Of a stretch of DNA of 64,000 nucleotides, positions 44,458 to 58,185 are shown in pieces. The notes beneath the pieces are model-generated. The model saw only the letters and a list, made by a program, of their open reading frames with translations, was not told the origin of the DNA and ran no database searches. Location: contig JAPWDM010000005.1 of the NCBI GenBank assembly GCA_035578155.1, forward strand, positions 21,574,877-21,638,876, given 5' to 3'. The position numbers and the translations under genes are program-made. This DNA is from Brachynemurus nebulosus (Eukaryota; Arthropoda; Insecta; Neuroptera; Myrmeleontidae). Within the stretch, counting starts at the first letter, position 1; each line of letters starts with the position of its first letter.

Positions 44458-47400
44458 GAAACAAAATGTGTACGGGTTAGCTGGAATTTTGATAAAAATT
44501 TTTTCATGTACTCAAGTTATTTTGACTTTCTTGTCATAAAAATGGATACACAAACAGAAAAAAAAGGTTGATATTAAGACCAATTTTTGGCCTATAGTGG
44601 TTTAGACATATAAATATTTTATTTAGATCCCATTGTAAGTGGATTTTTATTCAATTCAAAATACTTAGAATAGTATATTTATAGATTTTTTTACTATGAA
44701 ACAAATATTTTTACAAATTTTTTCTATATTTTCCGCTTATTTTAATGTTTTATTGTTAGCGCCAATTGTACCAAAATAATCTTCCTATATGTGCATAGAA
44801 TATCAACATATTTAAAATCTATTCTAGTACAATCATTTTTTGGTCACTAAATTAAGCGAGGCTTGTAAAAAATTCATAGAAAGAATGCTAATCCTACGAA
44901 AAGATTTGCCTTTACAAACGTCTAAAATACTCGTATAAGTAAGTATATAAATTAATAAGTAAAATAATTATATAATTATATACCATAAGTAACTTAAAAT
45001 GAATCAAAAGTCATTTTTGTTTGAATCATTGGTCAAAAAGTGACCTTATCAACCCTTACCTTTTCTTTTAATGTTTAAAATAATACAAAAAAAAAGAAAT
45101 ATGTATATACACAAAACTAATGGAAAATGCATTCAAAAAAACGTTGCTTATGGGAAAGTTAGGATTTTGACAGACTATAATATAATGAAGTAAGGGACAA
45201 ATATTGCTTCCAGTGTCCTCTACATTTTTAATAAATGCCCTGAAAACTAGTTTACAAAATAATTAATGAGATGTTACGTTCCGATGATTATGATAATGTC
45301 CGAAAGACGTGACAGTTGAGTAGGCGATTATAATTACATATTCAACTAATTACTAATTGGCATATCGTATGCTAATAATTTTTTTATTACCATGTTAAAT
45401 TATAACTGCTTTGAAGAAGTACTTCACCATTTCTCAACAAATGTCTCTTACATACAAATATTTTCTTGACGAAAGAAAACTCAGGAAATAGAAAAAACGA
45501 AAAAATTAAAAATTAAAATAAAAAAAGTAAAATACCGGAATCTTTTCACAAATATTATCTTTTCATATTTATTTTATACAAGAGCCAAATACATTTTGAT
45601 AATTTAAACAGAGTTGACATTTAAAAAATGGCTGTATTATTAGTTACATATCTCTCCGCATCAAAATTATATAATGGCCATATTTATTTTACCAGTCGCA
45701 GCAACGAAAATACGGCATTCCCCCTTTTTTTATGAAATATATTTATTATGAGTTATTATTTTCAAAATAAATACACATATTTTTGAAATAGGGGAAAATA
45801 GCTGTCATGAAAGGGACATTTTTGTTCGGAGCATTCTAATAACTAAATGGAATGACAAATTAAACAGTTACGAATACTGAAAGAAAATACAATAATAAAC
45901 CTTTCTCTATTTTTAGTTAAAAAATATGTATTTTGTCGCTTTCATTAATAAACTATATTGAAAGGGATAGTTATACAAAATATTAAGGAGGCATTAAATA
46001 TACAAAAATGAATTAAAAATTAGACCATAAAATACCCCTTCGTTTTTTATTTGACTCCAGATTCCACCACACTTCTCTTCCGGAAAAAACAGGAATGGGT
46101 TAGAATGAAAACACCATACTTCAGTTAAGTGCCGAAAGAAACTTTAATTGAACCATCTATCGGTCATACAAATTAATTATCGAATATTTCGTCGTAGTTA
46201 TACGACCTCTTCAGCGAAAAACATATTTATAACAACCGTTAAAAAACAAAGAATAATATAGTTAATAACAGTTATACATCAATTAGGTACTTAAAACTAA
46301 TACAAATTATTTTAAAATAAAATTAATTTTCTTTTTAAATTTTCAAAAAATTGTTGGAACAAAAATCATTAAGGGTTGAAATTGAACAACAAAATAATAA
46401 ATTAAGACAATATTTTTATAAAAGGGAAGGAATAGTGTTTATCATTTATGTTGCCCAGATTTATCCATTATCTCTATTCAGAAATTTTCAGTTTGATATC
46501 TTCAGAAAAATAAATTATTAAAACTTTAAAAAAAAATTTCTGTGACTTGTGACTATTCAAATAAAACTAATTAAAAGTAAGTAGTTTCAAATATTTTTTC
46601 TTAAAAAAATTTAATTCAGAATACCTAAGCATTTACAAATAGTCCCGTGTGCTCTGTCGCTTTCAAAAATATCGCACACAAATTATTAATCTCTAAAGCT
46701 ACAATTTTGTTCAAAAAACATTTGATCTACTGCGTATTTCTGCAACTGAATGAATAGATGATAATTCAGTAATAGTATATTACGTGATTGAGGTTGTTAG
46801 TTGCATGTTACACACGAGCGAAAAAGTTACGCAAGAGTCGCGCAGCGGCGAGTGGGTAATTGCGCGAGTGTTAATATGTCTTACAACCGAGTTACGTACT
46901 ATACTTTATCTACGACTAACATGAAATTCACAATAAACAATAAAAATTTGGTACAAATCTTCAAATACCAATACATTAAATTTATGTAGTATTTGAAATT
47001 TATTAAATAAAAACAAACGTAAACATTCAGTTGCTAGGTAAAATTTTTGTACAAATTCTAATATAGTATGTATTATGTATATCACTGTATAATATATAAT
47101 AATATATAAGAATTAATAAAAGTATAGTAGGCGTTGATATTTTTCATGTACATGCGTGTAAAAGGCCATTTTTTGTACAGCTGGATATATGGCTGTATGT
47201 AAAAGGTAGCTTACTTAGATAGTATTTTGTACAATAGACAAGCAATTTCATGGTAGTCGTAGATAAAAGATTTTACAAAAAATTTGTAGAATATTACGAA
47301 AAATTTATCTTAAGGCACAAATAAGTACGAAAGGACAACGCCGCCATCTTTGAAATGACAGCAATTTAAAGTCAGGATTAATATCGTCACACACACAAAA

Positions 47401-48270
47401 AAAAAGAAATTCGTTTCCACAGGATTTGTAATCAGCGCGTATTTTGATTTGTCTTTTTTATGCCAGCTCTCACCTATATACATAATATGCCAAAATTTGT
47501 GGATATCTTTATGTTTTAATATTATTTATTTATCATTGCGAATTAGTTAGATGGTGCGGACTGTACAGGTAGAATGGTGTGAACTGTACATAAAATGAAT
47601 CTCATGTATATATGACAGAAAGTTTGTTATCAGATGCACACCTATATGAAACTTCTGACAATTAAATTACTGTTAAGAGGAATTAATAAATTATTGTTGT
47701 ACAGGTGCGTCAAATGGGAAGAGGCAAAGGGGGTTGAAATAGATAAATTTGTCATATTTAATAAATTATTTTATCGCACAAAATGTTTTTAAGTCAAGGT
47801 CTATTTAATAATGTCTATATATAATATTTTCATGTGTAATACCGGCTTCATATGAAAATTATTTTAATTAATTAAAAAATAATATCTATTGTTATGTAAT
47901 GGAACGTGTTGTACCAATTATCATTTACTATCCTTGTTAATTTATCAATTGTTATCTTTCTCGCATTTAGTGTAAGTATCACAGCCAATCAAAAGATACC
48001 GCTATATTGATTTTTATTCTATTAATTTAACAAATCATCTTGAAGTATGGGGCCAATTTATTAAATTTTTGGCACGTGATCGGGCTAGACGATGCCCGTC
48101 TATATTTAAATGACTATTTAAGAGTGTAGGTATTATTTCCTTTTGTTCAAAAATTTAAAAACTCATACTCTTAAGTCGATTTAAAAAAAAAATTGAAAGG
48201 ATTTATTGATTGGTACTATTTCGTATACATAGGAGCACAAATCTCAGGGTACAGAAAAATGATATATTTA
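44458..48270. other. AT-rich spacer, no gene
   Basis: No supported gene or element over 3.8 kb. Small frames near 46801 and elsewhere show no motif. Confidence 0.4.
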
Positions 48271-48368
48271 ATCTCCGATTTCAACTCCGACTCACCTCCG
48301 ATTCACCTCCGATTCATCTTCGATTTCGTGTTCGATTTACCTCCGATTTTGGACTCCGATTCACCTTC
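48271..48368 (+). repeat. CTCCGATTCAC minisatellite
   Basis: About eight degenerate copies of a ~12 bp unit, variants of CTCCGATTCAC and TTCGATTTAC. The repeated peptide pattern in overlapping frames (SDSPPIHLRF) is a by-product of the repeat. Confidence 0.85.
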
Positions 48369-48419
48369 AATAAAACTATCGTTCTTACTAGGTACTATTA
48401 TTCTATACTACTAATCTAA

Positions 48420-48877
48420 TGAAAATTTTTTACTATCATCAGAATTAACTATATTTAACAAGTAATATGTGTGCAACCTCTTGTGTGAAAGTAATAATAA
48501 AGACAACTTGAGTCACACACAAAGCTGTGCATTGCCATGGCAACAGGCTGATAATACGTTGTCTGTAAACACTCTACGTACCTATAGCCTTCGGTGTACA
48601 AGTTGAGTATATTGTATTGTGTTGTATTTTATAGCTTGTGTTAAAAGTCACGCAAAACAGATAAATTATTGAGATATAAATTTATAGATTCTCCACATTT
48701 TTTTTTTTTCATTACGGGCACTATGAATTGTTACGAAGATATTCTATTACGCTCGGGTAACGATCGCGTAATTCAAAATTAAGTTTATAAAAGTCGGAAA
48801 ATTATTATACGAAATTTATTTGTTTTTAAAGTAAAATACAAAAATATTGTCTTATAATGAGTTTTTATAATTCAAAA
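48420..48877. other. Spacer, no gene
   Basis: No supported feature. Confidence 0.4.
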
Positions 48878-50861
48878 TCTACTTAATAAATTTCTAACAC
48901 TGACTGACTGACTGACTGACTGACTAACAGACAACGCACAACCTAAACTGTTGGGTTTAGAAGGATGAAATTTTGCATAGTTCTTTATGTAACGTAGCTG
49001 AGCACTAAGAAAGAATTTTTGAAAATTTGTCCCCTAAATGGGTTTAATAGGGGATGAAAATTTGTATGTAAATTGGTTATTTTTGAAGTTAGTGGTATAT
49101 AAAAATATGTTGTTATGGCTATTAAAATAATTAATATATCTATATATATATAAAAGAAAGTGGTGTTAGTTACACTATTTATAACTCAAGAACGGATGAA
49201 CCGATTTGGCTGAAAATTGGTGGAGAGGTAGCTTAGAACCAGGATACGGACATAGGATACTTTTTATCCCGTTCGAACGCGCTTCCGTGAAGTCAGTATA
49301 AAACGTGGTATAACAAAAGCGCATATGACATAAATCTGAAAATATACATACATACGTATGTTTGTTATTGATTTTTGTTTCCATAGTTTTAAAGTATGCA
49401 TTGGCAAAAATTTAAACATCTTTTACAACTGACATAAGTTAATAAAAAATTTTACTACTTATTTAAATAAAGTGCGAGTCGTATGGCGAGCGGAGCGAAG
49501 CATTACCTGGAATTAACCTTCTATAGAATTTTGAAATGTTTAGCGAGCGAAGCGAAGCACTGTATAGGCGAGTCTTATGGCGAACGGAGCGAAGCATTAC
49601 ATGGAATTAACCTTTTATAAAATTTTGAACTTCGCGAGCGAACCGAAGCACTTTATTCTCTCGCCTATTCTCAATCCCATATGACTTAAAATTGGCTAAA
49701 CTATTTCCAGCTTTATTAGTAAATCGTATGGCGAGTGGAGCGAAGCATTACATTGAATTAACCTTTTATAGAATTTTGAACTGCTTAGCGAGCGAAGCGA
49801 AGCACTTTATTCTCACGCCTATTCTCAATCCTATATGATTTAAAATTGGCTAAACTATTTTCCGCTTTATTAGTAAATATTGATTTGATTGTATCAAAAT
49901 GATCAGAAAAAATTAATTCAATCAATTATAACTACTGAGCCACAGCAACGCGTGGCCGGGTCAGCTAGTCTACTTAATAAATTTCTGACACTGACTGACT
50001 GACAGACAATGCACAGTCTAAACCGTTGGGTTTAGAAGAATGAAATTTTGCATAGGAGTTCTTTATGTAACGTAGGTGAGCATTAAGAAATGATTTTTGA
50101 AAATTCGTCCCCTAAGTGGATTTAATAGGGGATGAAAATTTGTATATAAATTTGTTATTTTTGGAGTTAGCGGTATATAAGAATATGTTACTATGGCTAT
50201 TAAAATAATTAATAATATATTATTGAACAAATCTTTAACACTGACAGACAGACGACGCCCAGCCTAAACTGTTGGGTTTAAAAGGACGAAATTTAGCACA
50301 GAAGATATGAAAGTTTTTAAGCTTCTATTTATAAATAAAAGTCAGTTGTGTAAACGTTTCTGCAAATTTATTCCCTAAGGGGTTAAAACAGGAAATAAAA
50401 GTTCGTATGGGAAGTTCGTCATTTTTGAAGTTAGAAACGTGATTATTAATTTAGACTTGTGAGAAACATTAAAAGTGAGCAGAAAGTGAGTACCTATTAA
50501 AAAGATGTTGTCGATGGATAATCCCATCGGGTGTACGGCTAGTTATTGAAGAAATCTTTAACACTGACTGACAGACAATGCCCAGCCTAAGCTGTTAAGT
50601 TTAGAAGGACAAAATTAAGCACAGGAGTTATGAAAATTGGCGTCTAGGCTTCTATTTATAAATAAAAGTCAGTTGTTTCTAGAAATTTATTCTCTAAGGC
50701 GTTAAAACAGAAAATGAAAGTTCATTTGGCAAGTTCATCATTTTTGAAGTTATAAACATGGATATTGATTTAGGCTTTTGAAAAACATTAAAAGTGAGCA
50801 GGAAGTTAGTATCTAATAAAAGGATGTTGTCGATGGGAAATCCTATCGGGCATACGGCTAG
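48878..50861 (+). mobile_element. Helitron family cluster (tandem monomers)
   Basis: A 5' end TCTACTTAATAAATTTCTAA follows an A at 48878 and recurs at 49969. Two 3' ends, CGGCTAG followed by T, occur at 50542 and 50861, each preceded by a hairpin (GATGG, AAAT or similar, CCATC). The monomers share CTGACTGACAGACAA, GTTGGGTTTAGAAG and CCCCTAAGTGG. TC start, hairpin plus CTRR end and A/T insertion sites are Helitron hallmarks. No Rep-helicase is encoded. A different Helitron (49139-49968) sits inside the cluster. Confidence 0.75.
49139..49968 (+). mobile_element. Helitron (second family) inserted within the cluster
   Basis: Starts TCTATATATATATAAAAGAA directly after A (49138) and ends GCCGGGTCAGCTAG directly before T (49969), preceded by the hairpin GCCAC/GTGGC. 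These are the classic non-autonomous Helitron ends of insects. The interior has three or so repeats of GAGCGAAGCGAAGCA and GGCGAGCGGAGCGAAGCATT separated by GGAATTAACCTT blocks (49475-49815). No protein. Confidence 0.88.
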
Positions 50862-53511
50862 TAATATATAAATCTTTAAAAATTTATGCATTTAGTCTGA
50901 CGTCCGGTACTAGCTAGAAAACTACCAAGTAAGTACGGCTCAGACGAATACGCGCATTTGTAGTGAGTTTCCTTCTCCTATATTACAAAATTCTCCTTAT
51001 ATAAAGATAACATACGTAGGTATAATATGTTAAACTTTGATCGACTTATTTGTTATTGTCAACTTTTTAGGAGATCGAAATATTCGAAAGGTAAAATAGA
51101 AAATTTTCAATATCTCGATTTTTCCAAATCTTTTTTATACACGTGCATAAATTTTACAATTTATTAATTTTCTATAAGAAATATACCAGTGATGTTCAAC
51201 CTGTCGACGGTAGTCGATCGATCTATCGCAGAGCAAATTTTTGTCAATTTCCTGTCTTTATTTACAAATTGAGTAAAGGATATAACTGATATAAGTATAG
51301 CCAAACAGAAAAATCATATCCGAAAAATAAGTCACAGCAAAAATCAAAATTTGCAAACAAATTAGCAAGATTTCATCAACAGTCTAACATATATAATTTG
51401 TTTTTGTAGTCAATAATTAAAAAAAAAAACAAACTCAATGTTATCACTAAATTTTTTTAAAATTCCACAAACCGTTTTCAATATGGTTATTTTTCATTTT
51501 TGACAAAATCAGGGCTGTAAAAACAACAAAAATATCACATACAGGGAGAATTAAAAAAAAATCATATTTTTCAGATTTGGTTATTTTGAGTTAAAAATTT
51601 TTTAGAGTGGTTGACAATTACTAATAATTAATTATATATTTTTCGTTAAAATTGTTTAATTAAAGTGTATTCACTATAAAAAATGTTTCTCGAAATCTTA
51701 AAAAATCCAATTTTTTTAAGATACAGGTACATTACTTATCTTCTAAAAATTCATATTGATGGTCAAAATGTGCCTTATTAGTTTTTTTAACCTCTTGAAC
51801 GTTTACATAGAAGGTAACTTGCCAGATACATAAGCAATATTTATCATTCTGTTGTCTGATTACCATAATTACAAAAAATAACAAGTCATAAAAGTTTATT
51901 TTCTTTCCTAGGAACGTAAGTAATCGCTTACCATTAGCATTAATTAGTAAATATACTTTTCGATGGAAGTAGTTTTTATAGACGCCTCCTACTATCCATT
52001 TTTTTTAAAAATTGCATTTCCGATGAATTTTTTTTTTTCAGTTTTTTTTTTTTTAAATTTATAATTTTTTGGGCTGAAAAATAACATACTGATACTTGGC
52101 CCTTAAGTTCCTTTTTGTGGCCATTGATGTTTAAGAATCCTCGATTTTCGACCTTGAATTCTCAAACTATATTAATGGTCACAAAAATAACACTTACGGT
52201 CCTCGGTAAATAATATACAATTTTTAAGTGCTTTTAGGATTGGAAGAATTAAATGTCCGAAGTGAATGAAACACATTTGACTACCCAAAGTTGTGCGTAA
52301 TCAGATATTACGTTGATAGAACTCTTTTCGGAAGTAAATCACCAAAGAAATTATAGCCCCTATATATCGTCTGTTTGTAAAATTTATCGCAGATTTAAAA
52401 AATAATGTTTATAAATCAAAATAATAGAAAAATAAAAAAATGTAATGTACCCGACAGAAAATTTTGGCATCGTAATATAATGTGTGACGCCATTAAGATA
52501 ATAACAGAAAATTGCAAATTTTTAATCGAGCCGAACATTTTTTTATCATTTTTGCAAACGATTACCTTGAAATCACAATTAAAAATATAAACGAAAACTT
52601 TTTTTTCACATAGGAAAACGAGAAAGAGATAGCGTGCATGAACTATAAACATGACAACAGCCAGTTAAAAATTGTCATTTACCTACTTTATTTATACTAT
52701 AACTCCTACGGGTTCCTAACAAACTTACAACACAAACAGTTAGTCCGTAATTCCATCTATTTAAAAAAAAAGTTTTCAATCATGTGACCACAATCGTCTA
52801 CTCTCTACTATCTCTAACGTAATCCAGACACAGAGTACAATATGTCTGTGGTAACGCAATATTGGAACAATATCAACATATATCAACAAAATTTGAATAC
52901 TCAAAAATAGGCACTTACTGATGAGATGAGTTTATTTCCTAAAAAAGGTGAGGTTTACAGTAGTAGAATTAATTTAAAAATGCAGTGCTAGAGTTCAGAA
53001 TGATGCTCTTAAACATTATAATTTTTAACACACTTACTTCAGATTCGTTGATTATAAATTCAAATTTTAGGTAACAGTTCTGGGAACTTACAAAAAAATA
53101 CACTCTTCGTTCATCTTTGGTTTTATATATTCCCTATTTTTTCTCTAGACTCCATTACATATATATGTAAATATTATAGGTGAGTTTCTGGCAGTTTGCA
53201 TATAAAGTTTTGAAAAATGAACTTCTTGGTATCTTCTCATTCTTATCTACTAATTTTAACAGTAACTGTTTTTCCAGAAATAGTAATTTTATTGCCATAT
53301 AAAAAAGAGATCTACTACTATTATTATGTTATGAATAAAATCGTTTAAAAATAAATTTTTTTAAGAAATAAATTTGTTGTTTCACTTTATCCAAATGGAC
53401 AACACTTAACGTTTCTTTTTTGTTTGTTGAAGTTTGGAAATGGTGAAATTTTTTGTTGAATTCTCCTTAACGAACTACGCAATATAATATTGTTGATTGG
53501 TTAATTTGCAA
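50862..53511. other. AT-rich spacer, no gene
   Basis: No supported gene or element over 2.6 kb. Long T tracts near 52030-52055. Confidence 0.4.
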
Positions 53512-54063
53512 TCTACTAAATAAATTTCTAACACTGACTGACTGACAGACAACGCACAGCCTAAACCGTTGGGTTTAGAAGAATGAAATTTTGCACAGGA
53601 GTTCCCTATGTAACGTAGGTGAGCACTAAGAAAGGATTTTTGAAAATTCGTCCCCTAAGTGGCTTTAATAGGGGATGAAAATTTGTATGTAAATTCGTTA
53701 TTTTTGAAGTTAGTGGCATATCAAAATATGTTACTATGGCTATTAAAATAAATAATATGTTATTTAATAAATCTGTAACACGGACTGACAGACAACGCAA
53801 AGCTTAAACTGTTGGGTTTAGAAGGATGCAAATTAGCATAGGAGATATGAAAATTTAAAAATCAGTTGTGTAAACGTGTCTGGAAATTTATTTCCTTAGG
53901 GGTTAAAACAGAAAATGAAAGTTCGTATGGGAAGTTCGTCATTTTTGAAGTTAGAAACGTGGATATTAATTTAGGCTTTTGAAAAAACATTAAAAGTGAG
54001 TAGAAAGTGAGTACCTAATAAAAAGATGTAGTCAATGGGAAATCCCATTGGGTACACGGCTAG
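53512..54063 (+). mobile_element. Helitron family cluster, second copy
   Basis: It begins TCTACTAAATAAATTTCTAA after A (53511) and ends CGGCTAG before T (54064), preceded by the stem CAATGGG/CCCATTG. Two related monomers (starting at 53512 and about 53760) match those at 49969-50542 in order. It is about 552 bp and intact in structure but non-coding. Confidence 0.85.
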
Positions 54064-54949
54064 TCCTATATATACCTCATTAATTTTCTATGTTGCGTCG
54101 ATGGTGGACAATCTGTAGTACTGCGAATGAAATATGTTAGTGCTGCAAACTAATTTAAAAACATAAATTTTTTTGTATTGTTAATTTTATTTTTGGAATT
54201 TATCCAATGTGAACAAAATATTTTTTACGATTTTTTCTCAATTCGTACAAACGTATAACTCAGCGAAGCGACAGAGCTCATTAACGCGTATCTGTCTTTT
54301 AGCAGTAGAACATTTTATTCAATTTGAAATTTTGTATTCACACTTAGGGATCGGCATAAAACAATTTGTATTGTCTGGTTAATATTCCATGTGAAAGTAA
54401 TGTACGTATCTAGATTATTTTATATAAAGACACGTTTACACCGAACATAATATTTGTTTTTTTTTTTTGGAAGAAGAATTGTTGTTTTATGTAGATTAGA
54501 AACTTGTCTTAAGGGCGAAGTTTTCATCTAGTAACTTAAGACGGTTTTTTTCTTACGGTTTTTAGGGTTCCGAAGAAATATTTCGAAACTTTTTTGGTTT
54601 TATGTTGTGTGTAGTTTTCAACCAATCAACAAAAATTACAGCACGACCAGTACTTTTTTCATAATTATTGAAATATTAGTAAAGCACTCGCATTAAATCA
54701 GCGTTTCCTTCCGGCTAGCTAAAGATTTTCAGGATCCCGACCAACCCGCATAAAAAAGGATCTGCTGTACTTAAAATACATTGAATTCGTGCTTCGATAA
54801 ATTTTGTTTCGACATCCTACACTCTATCCCTGTGTAGTATTTCAGTACTTAGAATTGTTCGCCTGTGTTCGATAATGAAGGACAGTGATTCCATAAATGT
54901 TTCGTTTTACCATTTTGGGTTCGAAACAGTAAAGATTAATTCACGTCTA
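54064..54949. other. Spacer, no gene
   Basis: TTTTTAGGGTTCCG at about 54563 is shared with the repeat in the SAM gene intron. Otherwise nothing supported. Confidence 0.4.
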
Positions 54950-55926
54950 CACTGAGAAAAAATTACAGTAAAAATTACGGAGCTGGCTCCGGTAAACCAG
55001 GCTCAAGTGACCAGTCGGTAGGAAATTATTAAACAAAAATATAAAAAATGCCTTTCAAACATTATTTTTTACGATTCATTTGAAAATTTTTCCTATACAA
55101 CTTAAGAATTTTTCCTATACAGCTCCGTAAAATTCGATGGGCTAGTAAAATGTCAAGTGGATACCAGGAAAATTTACTTAATTTTGTAAAATTATACTAG
55201 AAATAGAAGAATTTTTACGGAGCCACACTGTAATTTTTACTAAGCTAGAAAGTAGACGCTATTTTTTATCACTATTTTCTCCTTGAAACCTGTCTTTCAG
55301 CATCTCTCTCACACAAGCATCACACATAACTGACGATAAACAGGCCACATCAAGGTCATTTTGAATAACTCACCAGTAGTCCGACCGGCGACCGTTATCA
55401 GTTTAGTAGCAGTGGACCAATGCTAGTGAGTGGATGTGTACCATGCAGGAGTGTCATCATTTTTTGTTTTTTTATAATAAGCTATTTAATGGACTTTACA
55501 TTTAAAACAAAGAATTGTTATTTGCGTTTCATTAATTGTTGTTTATTTTTTATTTTAATTGTTGTATGTTTTTTATATGTATTGATGTTTATTGAAACAT
55601 GTTTTTCCACAAATAATAAAAAACCACAGAACATTTTTTTCAATATTAATAATTTGATTTTAATCCTTACCCTTCTATCAATATCTTTTTAAACTATTTT
55701 AATTCAATTATTTATTAATAAATAAAAAAAAGAACCTTATAAATAATACGGTAAGAGAGTAGAATTTTTCCTGTACCGCACCGAAATTTTTACGGAGGCA
55801 TAGGGTAATTTTTACTATACTCATCGTACTTTTTCCTTTGCCTGTCAATTATGCCCGCATTACCAGAGAGCTGCGTAATTTTTTACTAGAAATTTCCGCA
55901 AAAATTACCGTATTTTTTTCTCAGTG
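54950..55926. mobile_element. Non-autonomous CACTA-like element, 977 bp
   Basis: The left end CACTGAGAAAAAATTACAGT and the reverse complement of the right, CACTGAGAAAAAAATACGGT, are inverted repeats, and TA adjoins both ends (54948-54949, 55927-55928). Motifs TAATTTTTACT and TTTTTACGGAGC recur near both ends as subterminal repeats (for example 55136, 55208, 55225, 55788, 55806). There is no convincing transposase: the 90-codon hydrophobic frame at 55420-55692 has no motif. The termini differ after CAC from those of the 28929-38361 element, so it need not be mobilised by that one. Confidence 0.8.
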
Positions 55927-55928
55927 TA

Positions 55929-58185
55929 TGTTGCAAATTAATTGTTAAAAATCTGCGTGAATATTGAAAAATTTTGTAACTTTTTTTTTACAATTTAAAT
56001 TGTTTATGAGTCAGGTTTACCAAAATAATGTAAGCTACGTGAACAAATTTTTTATTATTAATTAATTTAATTTTAATTTGACAAATAGGTGGTCACTGAA
56101 TTAATTGATCGTGCATACCTATATAATTGTTTCTATATTTTGTACACCTATCACAAACACATACTTGGAAAAACCTATGATTACTAGGCAAATAATTTTT
56201 ATAAATCATTTCACGTTAGAAAAATTTATGGTGTACTTATTAGAGTTCATAAACATGCAATCAAAGATATTGTACGGAATTCAACATTCAAACCATTCTA
56301 CGAAACACAAAAAGAGAGAGACTACATATAAATTAGAGCTTTAAAGCGAAAGCGGATATGGAATTGTTGACGTTGTACGAGGTAGTGTGTGAGTTCTTAA
56401 GCTTTCATTTGACGTCTCACGACGTCAGTGTGTTAATTATACGGCCACATTACACTTTCTTGGATCGGAATATTGGAAAGTGTTATATTTCAGTATAAAA
56501 TATTCTCGGAAAATTTTAAAGCACGCTATTGTACGAATGTTAAGCACTTTATAACTTAAGCCACAAAATATACTAGAATAAAAAAAGATTGGACAATTTT
56601 TGCTCAAATAAAATAATTGTAATCTGTTCTATAGCTATTTTTGTGTGTTGTGAAGAACATACCTAGTTAATATTTTAGACTGATCGGTTAAAAGGGTTTT
56701 TGAGTTATCGTGCACGCCGATTAAAAAAATGTTTTGACAAAGTGTATACTCGTTGTAGGACTAGGCGCCATTTTAGCGTAATCGACAAATATCAAATTTT
56801 ATAGGAGAAGGATTTTTTAAATACTTGTACGGCGCTTGCGATATTTTTCCTGTCTTAATTTTATTACGCCTGAGCGTATTATTCCTATTATTTTATTAAC
56901 CTTACGATAAAGATGGTTATTGTCGGTTACGCTAAAATGTGAAAATGTGTGCTATAACTCGTTAATTAACGAATTTTGGAGAAAAACGTTAACACTGCTT
57001 GGTCCGTTACAATTTAAAATGTTGCTTGCAATAAAAATCTCAATTTCAATAAAAGTGTCATTTACGGTAAATCGGCGGTAATGGCTCGATATAACTTCAA
57101 AAGTATTCGGAAATTTTTTAAGTCGATTTTTCGACTCAAAAAAGTATAGTGTGGCCTAAAGATATTAGAATAAATACAATTTACTTCTATAACATCACTG
57201 AGTAATCAATAAGAATATAAACGCTCAAATTATCTAAATCCCCTGAAACTATAATTAATGTTTGCAAAGCGTCTGTTTTTTTTTTTTTTGGAGATGTAAC
57301 TGTGAATAATTCTTAGCAATTGGAATAATACGTCTAATTTAATATCCATGATGATATATCCTATCTTTCATGACTTCATTAACGTAATAAACACAATATA
57401 AATGGATCAATACATACTCAAACTTCAACCACTCAAAATACTTTGATGACTTTGATGTGCTAACATTCTACATACACTGAACAACGAATAAGCTAATGTA
57501 TATCTCGTAAATCTATTATTCGGAAATATTTCATCTAATTAATTAGTTGATGATCATACAAACACAAACAATTGTCCGTATGTGTGTCTATCTGTCTGTT
57601 CGTTTGTTTGGGCTTGATCGTCTGACTGGTAATTTAAATGTAATGATTGAGATGCGGTTTATATGTATATTAATACACAAATGTCCAATAACAATTAACT
57701 CGAGTCCTAACTAATTACAATAGATAAACATACACTTACTTATTGAATGGGTTATTGGTTATTGTGTTATGCGGTAACATGTAACACATCATACAACAGA
57801 TATAGACAAGGTATGCAATTTTAACATACAAGTAAAAACGCACAGGCCACTGATGCGAACTGTAAATACAATATACATAATATATTCAATGTTTATTTTT
57901 AATTATTGATCAAGACTGTAGGGGGAATAATATGTGTGTTTAATTTACATAATCACTGCAAATATTAACAAGTTAACAATTAAATAATCGTTGATTTTTG
58001 AGGTTGATTGCACTCACTACGAAATCACTTATTTGAAAAAACAATTTATTCACACAAAAGCAACGTGTAAACAAAACCTTTCGGTATGAAAAATCCCGGC
58101 TGCACACCTAAGCGATAAGACATGACAGATGTGACTCACGAGCTCCTCAAAGTGAGAAGATTATCGAATTGTACTTAAAATAAAA
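55929..58185. other. AT-rich spacer, no gene
   Basis: No supported gene. The inverted repeat at 56769-56939 is listed separately. Confidence 0.4.
56769..56939. repeat. 19 bp inverted repeat enclosing 133 bp
   Basis: CATTTTAGCGTAATCGACA at 56769-56787 is opposed by 56921-56939 with one mismatch. It may be a small MITE, but no target duplication is clear. Confidence 0.8.

Noticed and set aside
48193..48419. SDSPPIHLRF repeat-containing frames as a protein
   Set aside because: The peptide repeat is the translation of a 12 bp minisatellite; both overlapping frames show it.
55420..55692. 90-codon hydrophobic frame as a membrane protein
   Set aside because: Lies inside a non-autonomous CACTA element; phenylalanine/leucine/isoleucine-rich as expected from T-rich DNA; no conserved motif.
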